This document shows positions 55,774 to 62,291 of a stretch of 64,000 bases of DNA, one piece after another. The notes below the pieces were generated by a model. It was given only the letters and a program-made list of their open reading frames with translations. It did no database searches and was not told the DNA's origin. The DNA comes from an uncultured Alistipes sp. (lineage in GTDB: Bacteria > Bacteroidota > Bacteroidia > Bacteroidales > Rikenellaceae): NCBI GenBank assembly GCA_944323075.1, contig CALURC010000002.1, positions 1 through 64,000 of the forward strand, written 5' to 3'. Numbering within the stretch: the stretch's first letter is position 1; every line of letters starts with the position of its first letter. Position numbers and translations under genes: made by a program.

Positions 55774-56841
55774 TTACAGTATATTTTTTGTGTAACTTCC
55801 GATAGCGCACTCTTCTGGCTTTCCGATAAACTTGCCGTCTTTGCCTAAATACTTCGCCGACGGATCGTATTCTACGCCCAATTTATCCAACAGGGGTTCT
55901 ACGGCCACCTGATGCATCTGCATGCCCAAATCCCATGGATCGTATCCGAGCACCAATCCAGCCAACTCCTCATACGTCAGCACGGGAATTCCCTGCCGGT
56001 CGGGGCCATAAAACGTTCCCTCCATCTCCGAAATCGCATACTGCCATTTATCGAGAAACATAGCACAGCCCGGACAATTCGCCACGATAAAATCGGGTTT
56101 ATAAGGAGCCATCGACTCGAATTTCTGTTTCGAGTTGGCGATCGAATAACCCCGATTGGCCATAACCAGATAGTTCCGAAAACCGAATCCGCAACAGTGG
56201 CGACGCTCGGGATAGTCGACAACCTCCCCACCCCATGCCTCGATCATTCCGGCCAACACGTAGGGAAATTCCGATCCGCCGACTCCCGCCTTCGGAAATA
56301 TCTTGGCATAATGGCAACCGATATGTTCAACCCCACGCAACGGACGTCCGGTCTCGACATTCACCAATTTCCGTTTCGCTTTCGCGGCAATCTCTTCCCG
56401 ATGGTGGTAAATCACATCGGACGTATGGGCCAGATTTTTCGGCTTTTTGAACTCACGGCCGGTAGCCTTATAGAGATATTCGTGTGCCTTCTCTTCAAGC
56501 TCGGGGAAATCGTGCCACAACTCGAGCGCCTCCGAATAGATTCCGAACGAGGTGATGCACGAAGGCACGAAATTCTCATACCCCGCCTCCGTCATCAGCG
56601 AAAACTGACGGGCCACGACAGTCATGATCGTCTCTAACGGAACAATATCGCTGTGATAACCGATCCCGGTACAAGAGGTATGACGCGGATCTTCATATAC
56701 ATCGCGTCCCAAATCCTGCCGTAGGATATTCAGGAATGCAGCCTCCGATCCCGGGAAAAAATTCTGCCGGATACAACTCCGCGCATAGAAGTAGTTGTCG
56801 TCCGCTATATCTTTCTGATACTCTTTCCAAGCTATTTTCAT
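55774..56841 (-). CDS. HdrB-like CCG-domain protein
   Basis: The 355-residue protein has two CCG regions as in HdrB. The C-terminal one is complete: IGCHYAK, RHCCGFG and ANCPGC. The N-terminal one is altered: Cys23, then Cys57-Thr58 instead of a Cys pair, then Cys95-x-x-Ser98 instead of CxxC. So probably only one of the two noncubane 4Fe-4S clusters of methanogen HdrB is kept. In methanogens HdrB reduces the CoM-S-S-CoB disulfide, which this organism does not make, so the substrate must be another disulfide, thiol or redox partner. It lies 30 bases downstream of the HdrC-like gene. Confidence 0.85.
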   Translation of the reverse strand: MKIAWKEYQKDIADDNYFYARSCIRQNFFPGSEAAFLNILRQDLGRDVYEDPRHTSCTGIGYHSDIVPLETIMTVVARQFSLMTEAGYENFVPSCITSFGIYSEALELWHDFPELEEKAHEYLYKATGREFKKPKNLAHTSDVIYHHREEIAAKAKRKLVNVETGRPLRGVEHIGCHYAKIFPKAGVGGSEFPYVLAGMIEAWGGEVVDYPERRHCCGFGFRNYLVMANRGYSIANSKQKFESMAPYKPDFIVANCPGCAMFLDKWQYAISEMEGTFYGPDRQGIPVLTYEELAGLVLGYDPWDLGMQMHQVAVEPLLDKLGVEYDPSAKYLGKDGKFIGKPEECAIGSYTKNIL

Positions 56842-56871
56842 GGTCGTAAAATGCTTAATAACAAATGGGGT

Positions 56872-57576
56872 CTACTTTTCGGAATGTGTCCCGCTGTTGA
56901 CTGTCAGCACATCCATGAAATAGGTATCGTCAGCCCCTTGGGCATACCCCATTTCATGTGCTTTCTTATCCGAGCACTCTTCTATATTTTCAAAAAATTT
57001 TGTTCCCCCGGTCACTTCGAAAATTCGATGAATCTCCTCCATACTCCGGTCATCGATCTTGCGACAAGCTCCCACCCCCGGCTTACAATAATTCTGGCCA
57101 AAACGTTCAAAAACGTCTTTGTCGTTATCGTGGATCCAACGCCATACGGGACCCTGCTCCGGATGCAAATCGGGATCGACCAAGTCTGGTCTTATACAAT
57201 ATCCGGTACGCATGATATTCTGCCCGATCGTACGCTTGAGTGCAAGTTGCTGTCGTCCCTTTTCCGAATCGACAAAAAAACCCAACCGTTGCGACAAAGA
57301 TCGCAAGGCCTGAATAATATATCCGGGAGTATTGCCTCGAGGACAGCGCGGACGGCACGACATACATTCACCACAATACCAAATCGTATCGCTGCGCAAC
57401 AATTTTTCGATCGCGGCATCGTCTTTGGTCTGCACCGTATTAACGATCTGACGCGGATCATAATCATAATAGGCCGCAGCAGGACAAACACCGGTACAGA
57501 TTCCGCAATTCATGCAGGCAGCAAGGCCCTCTTTGACCCGTACATCCTCCTGCAACATATCGAAATACTTACCCAT
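56872..57576 (-). CDS. HdrC-like 4Fe-4S dicluster protein
   Basis: This 234-residue protein starts with two 4Fe-4S motifs, CMNCGICTGVCPA (about 21-33) and CGECMSCRPRCPRG (about 68-81), in the HdrC arrangement with a helix between them. The C-terminal 130 residues are a helical extension with no clear domain. HdrC transfers electrons from the HdrA flavin to HdrB. It is the first gene of the five-gene operon, and a -7 box lies 25 bases upstream. Confidence 0.86.
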   Translation of the reverse strand: MGKYFDMLQEDVRVKEGLAACMNCGICTGVCPAAAYYDYDPRQIVNTVQTKDDAAIEKLLRSDTIWYCGECMSCRPRCPRGNTPGYIIQALRSLSQRLGFFVDSEKGRQQLALKRTIGQNIMRTGYCIRPDLVDPDLHPEQGPVWRWIHDNDKDVFERFGQNYCKPGVGACRKIDDRSMEEIHRIFEVTGGTKFFENIEECSDKKAHEMGYAQGADDTYFMDVLTVNSGTHSEK

Positions 57577-57601
57577 ATTCTAATCGGTTGTTTTCACGTA
57601 A

Positions 57602-57629
57602 CAAATTTACAACCAATTAAAAAAACAAA
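57602..57629 (-). promoter_or_regulatory. Promoter of the Hdr-like operon
   Basis: On the minus strand TTTG (57626-57629), a 16-base spacer and TAAATTTG (57602-57609) lie 25 bases before the HdrC-like start. The spacer is shorter than usual. Confidence 0.5.
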
Positions 57630-57696
57630 CGGAGCGGATAAACCTATTTTGAATGCGTATAAATACTTAATTTGCGAACGACGAGATACCCCTTGC

Positions 57697-58851
57697 TCAG
57701 AGAATCCGTTGAGTCGAGGCTTCAGGCAACAAATCCATATCGCCCCACGCAATACCGGAGAGCAACACAACAGCAGGCATCTTACCCACTTCAAAGCTAC
57801 CGATCCGATCCTGAAGTCCAAGCGCCCGTGCACCACCGGTCGTCACCCATCGCAGCCGCTCCTCCAAGGGAACCGACGGGAAACACTTCAGTTCATCGAT
57901 CAGCGACAGACGTTCGTTCGAGGAGAGACTGTCCGTCCCCACGGCAATACGTACACCACATCTCCTCAAAAGGTCGATCGGAGGAAACGCTCCCTCGATA
58001 TAATCATTCGACCGGGGACACACGACCCATGTGACCCGTTCACCGAAACGCTCCTGTATAGCAGAGATTTCCTGTTCCGTAACAAAGGTGTTATGAACCA
58101 ACATCAACTCTTTATCCTGCGGAACCGATGCGAGAATCCGTCCCGTCGGTGAACCATACTTCATAAAATCGACATCGGCCCCCAACCGGACATTTCGTTC
58201 ATGCAGCGTTCCTCTGCCGTGAAAAAGTTCTGCTTCGGCACGACTCTCCATAAAATGAATAGACAACCTTTCTCCCGCAACAGCCAGCTCCCGAAACGAA
58301 GCATCCTGCAAAGAATAGGTTGAATGAGGAGTAATCGATACGGTCAATCCGGCCGCTTTTGCCTCGGACTTCACCCGGTCGAGAAACCGAAAGTCTTTTG
58401 TATTCAGACCAAAGCCCTCAATAAAATTATAATAATGGATACGGCTGTTCGATTTGATACCGAATGTCGAATTACCGTTACAGATGTCTCCGACCGCTAC
58501 AACACCGTCATACTCCATACGGCTCTGCCAATAACCGGCAGCCGCCACCCGATCAACCTCTGACGCCTCGTGACGGACTCGGGATATCGCATCTGCAAAT
58601 CCAGCAAATCCACAACCCCTTCCGATTTTCCCCCGTAAATAGGAGAGTTCCAGATGGCAATGCGCATTAACCATCCCAGGGATCAATACGCCATCAAAAA
58701 ATTCGACGTTTGCCTCCCGATCTACCGCATCGGATACAGAAATATCCAATAGTCGCCCACTATCGTCGAACGACAGAATCCCCCCGCGCAACCATCCTTG
58801 TGGTGTCAGGATAAAATGGGCCGATAACTTTCTTACCACCTGCGGCATCAT
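57697..58851 (-). CDS. Amidohydrolase-family metal-dependent hydrolase
   Basis: The 384-residue protein has the amidohydrolase pattern: N-terminal strand region, VNAHCHLELSYLRG with the metal HxH, SIHFMESRAE, LVHNTFV with a metal His, and AVGTDSLSSNERLSLIDEL with the metal Asp. The motif mix is that of the deaminase branch (S-adenosylhomocysteine, guanine or aminodeoxyfutalosine deaminases), so a purine-type or futalosine substrate is likely; the exact one is not clear. Its start overlaps the DUF4296 gene by 92 bases in another frame. The N-terminus reads SAHFILTPQGWLRGG, as in family members, so the overlap appears real. Confidence 0.85.
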   Translation of the reverse strand: MMPQVVRKLSAHFILTPQGWLRGGILSFDDSGRLLDISVSDAVDREANVEFFDGVLIPGMVNAHCHLELSYLRGKIGRGCGFAGFADAISRVRHEASEVDRVAAAGYWQSRMEYDGVVAVGDICNGNSTFGIKSNSRIHYYNFIEGFGLNTKDFRFLDRVKSEAKAAGLTVSITPHSTYSLQDASFRELAVAGERLSIHFMESRAEAELFHGRGTLHERNVRLGADVDFMKYGSPTGRILASVPQDKELMLVHNTFVTEQEISAIQERFGERVTWVVCPRSNDYIEGAFPPIDLLRRCGVRIAVGTDSLSSNERLSLIDELKCFPSVPLEERLRWVTTGGARALGLQDRIGSFEVGKMPAVVLLSGIAWGDMDLLPEASTQRIL

Positions 58852-59656
58852 CTGAAATTTTATATGAATAGGCCGGATTGTACCGAATCTCGCGAATCAA
58901 CGAATCCCGAGCAACCTCAATCGGAAAATAATATGTAATCCGGATCGAATCGAGATCCAAATTAATTCGTTTCTCCTTGATAGCCGTTGAAGTTGCAAAA
59001 CAGATATTCAGGAACAACGAATCTTGGTCATTTACCTCAAATTCGAGACTCTCTCTCTTATGCTGTCCTTTGACATAACCCAAATTCCGGTATTCAAAGT
59101 TGTATCGCGTGGTCGAATCTGTAATATAGTGTGTATAGCGCAGATTCCCGTTACGACTCGATGTATCCATGTCATAAACAAAATCAACTCTATACCGACC
59201 GTGTTTAACCGGCAACGACACATCCGGATCATCCGCAGTTCGCAATGTCGACAGATGAACTAAAGAATCCCTATACACAATCTGTTTGTAGCGATCCAAC
59301 AAACGTTGATCTATCGTATCCTGCAGGGCAATCTCAGCCAACAACCGTGCGTTCTCTGCCTCCAAACGCACCACGACAATATCCAGAATATCCGTAAAAC
59401 GAATACTCTTCCGTCGCGAAAGATTTGCAATCGTATAGCTAAAGTCAGAAGGCTTATACCCATAACGTGTAAAGACCGGCGTGTAATAGTCGATCGTATC
59501 CAGAATCACCCCTTTGCCCTGTGGGGAAGCATAGGCATTAACCAGAAACAGATCATGCGTAATATCCACAAGCGTTGCATCGGGAATGTTGCGCGGACGG
59601 TCACATGCCCACATCGCCACGGCCGTCAAAAATAAAACTATCGCTCGACGTATCAT
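58760..59656 (-). CDS. DUF4296-family lipoprotein
   Basis: From the ATG at 59656 the protein has 298 residues. It has a lipoprotein signal (VAMWACD) and the DUF4296 domain (about 22-110) with ATLVDITHDLFLVNAYA and YGYKPSDFSYTIANLSR. This helical domain is found only in Bacteroidota lipoproteins; its role is unknown. The second half is beta-rich without a recognised domain. The start overlaps the FtsX-like gene stop by four bases (ATGA), and the 3' end overlaps the amidohydrolase. A frame extending upstream to 59752 lies inside the permease gene and is not needed. Confidence 0.82.
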   Translation of the reverse strand: MIRRAIVLFLTAVAMWACDRPRNIPDATLVDITHDLFLVNAYASPQGKGVILDTIDYYTPVFTRYGYKPSDFSYTIANLSRRKSIRFTDILDIVVVRLEAENARLLAEIALQDTIDQRLLDRYKQIVYRDSLVHLSTLRTADDPDVSLPVKHGRYRVDFVYDMDTSSRNGNLRYTHYITDSTTRYNFEYRNLGYVKGQHKRESLEFEVNDQDSLFLNICFATSTAIKEKRINLDLDSIRITYYFPIEVARDSLIREIRYNPAYSYKISDDAAGGKKVIGPFYPDTTRMVARGDSVVRR

Positions 59657-60882
59657 ACTTTTCCTATTTCCTGTTCTTGTTTCGGGATCATGGCCTTTAC
59701 CGTCAGCGAGGAAATCAAACCTCCCACAACGATAAAGCTGATTATGACCCACAAAAGATCGAGAAGCCGAACCTCAACCGGATAGGCGTCGATCAGAAAA
59801 GTCTGTCCCGAAAGTTTCAAAATTCCAAAATACTGCTGCGCCAACGACAGCAACAAGCCCAGCACCAAACCGACTATTCCCCCTCCCAATGAGATCAACA
59901 ACCCCTCCTGTGCAAATATCTGGCGAACCAAACGGCTGTCAGCACCGAGTGTCATCAACGTTTGAGTATCTTTTCGTTTTTCGATAATCAACATTGCAAG
60001 CGATCCGACCAACGAAAACGAAGCAACGACCAACACAAGCAGAATGATAAAATAAATGCCCCACTTCTCGTAAGTCATGATCCGATAAAACGACTCTTTT
60101 TGTTGATAACGGGTCTGTACCTTATAATCTTTTCCGATTAATGTTTCGATCTGCGTCTGGACTTTAGAAGCCGAAGCCCGTTCATCAAGGGAAACGGCCA
60201 ATGATGAAGCCTGGTGCGGATAATCGAACAACTCCTGAGCAAAATCCAACGGAACGAATACATATTGATCATCTACCTCTGCCTCCAGACTAAACACCCC
60301 AGACGGAAAGATGTTCATTTTGTTGTAATAACTGTACGGCAGCAGCGGCGATACCCGCCCGCGACGTGGCACATAGACCGAAAGCGGACTGCTCAACGTC
60401 ACCCGTACTCCCAACGAATAGGCCATTCCCTGCCCCACATAGGCTTCAGGAATCTCCCCGAAACGAAGTCTGAAAACGCCCTCCTTGGTCAAGCTCTCAA
60501 GCGGTACAACCTCTTTATAAAAGGAATCTACTCCACAGACCAATCCGTATGCCTGCCGATCACGATATTCGAAAACCGCCTGTCCCTCGAGCAAAAACGC
60601 AGCCTGACGAACTCCATCGATACGAAGAATCTCCTCGCGCGGTAACGAATCAACACAAAACACCTTACCGCGAGCCGGCATGATTCGAATGTCCGGATCG
60701 AACGAACGATCCAACGTCTTGATCAATTGCTCGAATCCATTGAACACGGAGAGCAAGATCACCATTGCCGCCACCGGAATCGCCACCGAAAATGCACTAA
60801 CAATCGACACCAGGTTTATCACCGAATGAGATTTCTTCGAGAACAGATAGCGTCGGGCAAAAAACAACGGTAAACGAGACAT
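59653..60882 (-). CDS. LolC/FtsX-like ABC transporter permease
   Basis: The protein (409 residues from MSRLPLFFARRYLFSKKSH) has the FtsX/MacB layout: one N-terminal membrane helix (about 25-50), a large periplasmic domain (about 55-265), and three C-terminal helices with LIIEKRKDTQTLMTLGAD between them. This matches LolC/LolE, which release lipoproteins from the inner membrane for transport to the outer membrane. The LolD ATPase is not adjacent. Frequent lipoproteins in this window fit the need for such a system. It is 22 bases downstream of rbfA and coupled to the DUF4296 gene. Confidence 0.87.
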   Translation of the reverse strand: MSRLPLFFARRYLFSKKSHSVINLVSIVSAFSVAIPVAAMVILLSVFNGFEQLIKTLDRSFDPDIRIMPARGKVFCVDSLPREEILRIDGVRQAAFLLEGQAVFEYRDRQAYGLVCGVDSFYKEVVPLESLTKEGVFRLRFGEIPEAYVGQGMAYSLGVRVTLSSPLSVYVPRRGRVSPLLPYSYYNKMNIFPSGVFSLEAEVDDQYVFVPLDFAQELFDYPHQASSLAVSLDERASASKVQTQIETLIGKDYKVQTRYQQKESFYRIMTYEKWGIYFIILLVLVVASFSLVGSLAMLIIEKRKDTQTLMTLGADSRLVRQIFAQEGLLISLGGGIVGLVLGLLLSLAQQYFGILKLSGQTFLIDAYPVEVRLLDLLWVIISFIVVGGLISSLTVKAMIPKQEQEIGKV

Positions 60883-60904
60883 GGCGAGCACGATATACAC
60901 TAAA

Positions 60905-61252
60905 CTATTTCAACAGTTTATCGATTGCATCGATATACTCGAGCGAATCATCGACATAAAAGGCCAACTCCGGAACATGACGCAACTGATTGCGCACCCG
61001 GACTCCGAGCGCTTTCCGAACAAGCCAATTATTCTCACGCAAAGCCTCCATTACTGCTTCGTGTTTATCAAACGGGAAAATACTAAGATAGATTTTCGCC
61101 AATTCGAAATCGGGACTCATCCTAACCCGAGTCACCGACACCATAGCTCCGCACTGTACGGCCGCAGCCTCTTTAGTAAGAATCTCACTGATATCCCGTT
61201 GAATCTGCCGGCCTATCTTCTGCTGGCGAGTCGATTCGATCCGATCCCCCAT
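60905..61252 (-). CDS. rbfA: Ribosome-binding factor A
   Basis: RbfA helps 30S maturation by binding near the 5' end of 16S rRNA. The 115-residue product has the KH-like fold motifs: ESTRQQKIGRQIQRDISEIL at the start, VSVTRVRMSPDFELAKIYLSIFP (in pieces) and the C-terminal ELAFYVDDSLEYIDAIDKLL. Its first 68 bases overlap the 3' end of the outer-membrane protein gene in another frame. No later ATG, GTG or TTG gives a complete RbfA, so the overlap is required. The permease gene follows after 22 bases. Confidence 0.93.
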   Translation of the reverse strand: MGDRIESTRQQKIGRQIQRDISEILTKEAAAVQCGAMVSVTRVRMSPDFELAKIYLSIFPFDKHEAVMEALRENNWLVRKALGVRVRNQLRHVPELAFYVDDSLEYIDAIDKLLK

Positions 61253-62240
61253 CTTCTTCTGTTTTTATAGTTTCAGATTCGACCGCAGACCTCTTTTTCG
61301 AAGCCTTTCTGCGATCTTTTTTATTATTTTTTTCTTGTTCCGTTGCACCTTTACTCTCCGACCGATCGGTGTTCTCCTTAATCTCGGAAGACTCTGCCTC
61401 GGTTTGCGGAGTCATCTCTAATTCGGTATTGGACAACGAATCCACCGCGTCCTCCACCGGAGGCAACGTATCTAACGTATCGCTTCCGTTCCGTTCCATA
61501 CGACGCGCTGCTCGTTTCTCTTCAGCCTCCAACATTCTTTGAGCAACACCCCGGCTCGGAGCCGAACGAATACCCTCTTTACTCAAACGATAATAAAGAG
61601 CCAATGAAATGTTGATGTTATCCAACGGAGAGTGAGTCGGATTTCCCTGATACTTCGTTCCGTTACGCAATACGTCCGAATACCCGAAGTAATAACGTCC
61701 TTCTACCGCTATCTCGAATCTCCGGATCAAAAAACCGATTCCGGCACCTCCACACAATCCATAGCCCCACCTCGCATCCCGGGTTAACTCTCTTTGATAG
61801 GGTCCTTCCTCGTAAATTCCCGCCTTTTTCGATTTATAATAATATTTCGATCCGCCCATGTAGGACAAATAAACCCCCAAATTCAAGAAAATCCGACCAT
61901 GCCGTTGGAACACATAAATGTGAGGCTGCCACATGAACGGCAATTCAAACGAATTAATTGTCCGATGGTAGCTCGAATCGCTCTTGCTCTGTAAATCATA
62001 GGCAAATCCCCGCCCCATATATTGAAGGTCGATTTGAATACCTCCGACATATTTCTGCGCTGTATAAAATTTATAACTGAGTCCGCCCGAATACAGTCCC
62101 CACTCGAGTTTAGTCTCGCGCGCCGGAGTAAAACGGGCCGATCCTCCACCCCAGCCGCCGCGCACACCAAGATAATGCTGTGCATGCAGCGTACCGCACA
62201 TCAACATCGACAACAAAAATATACTCCAAGTCTTACGCAT
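61185..62240 (-). CDS. Outer-membrane beta-barrel protein (PorT-like)
   Basis: From the ATG at 62240 the protein has 351 residues: a signal peptide (about 1-21, ending LHAQ) and a beta-barrel domain (about 22-215) with alternating strands such as YLGVRGGWGGGSARF and FEIAVEGRYYFGYSDV. A low-complexity tail of about 130 charged residues (Glu, Lys, Ser, Asp) follows. The barrel resembles the PorT/OmpA-like beta-barrel families of Bacteroidota. The acidic-basic tail is odd for such a barrel. Its 3' end, which codes the last 22 residues, overlaps rbfA. An ATG 12 codons earlier lies upstream of the signal peptide. Confidence 0.78.
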   Translation of the reverse strand: MRKTWSIFLLSMLMCGTLHAQHYLGVRGGWGGGSARFTPARETKLEWGLYSGGLSYKFYTAQKYVGGIQIDLQYMGRGFAYDLQSKSDSSYHRTINSFELPFMWQPHIYVFQRHGRIFLNLGVYLSYMGGSKYYYKSKKAGIYEEGPYQRELTRDARWGYGLCGGAGIGFLIRRFEIAVEGRYYFGYSDVLRNGTKYQGNPTHSPLDNINISLALYYRLSKEGIRSAPSRGVAQRMLEAEEKRAARRMERNGSDTLDTLPPVEDAVDSLSNTELEMTPQTEAESSEIKENTDRSESKGATEQEKNNKKDRRKASKKRSAVESETIKTEEDGGSDRIDSPAEDRPADSTGYQ

Positions 62241-62291
62241 CTTCTTCCCCTTCTTGTCCTGACAAGCATTTCTCATACAGCTTTCGACACG

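Noticed and set aside
52547-57576. Hdr genes as a sign of methanogenesis or an archaeal source
   Set aside because: All neighbours, promoters and codon use fit Bacteroidota, and no methanogenesis gene is present. Hdr-like proteins are widespread in anaerobic bacteria.
56851-58152. 433-codon plus-strand open frame opposite the HdrC-like and amidohydrolase genes
   Set aside because: It spans the Hdr promoter region and two well-supported minus-strand genes, and has no recognisable domain.
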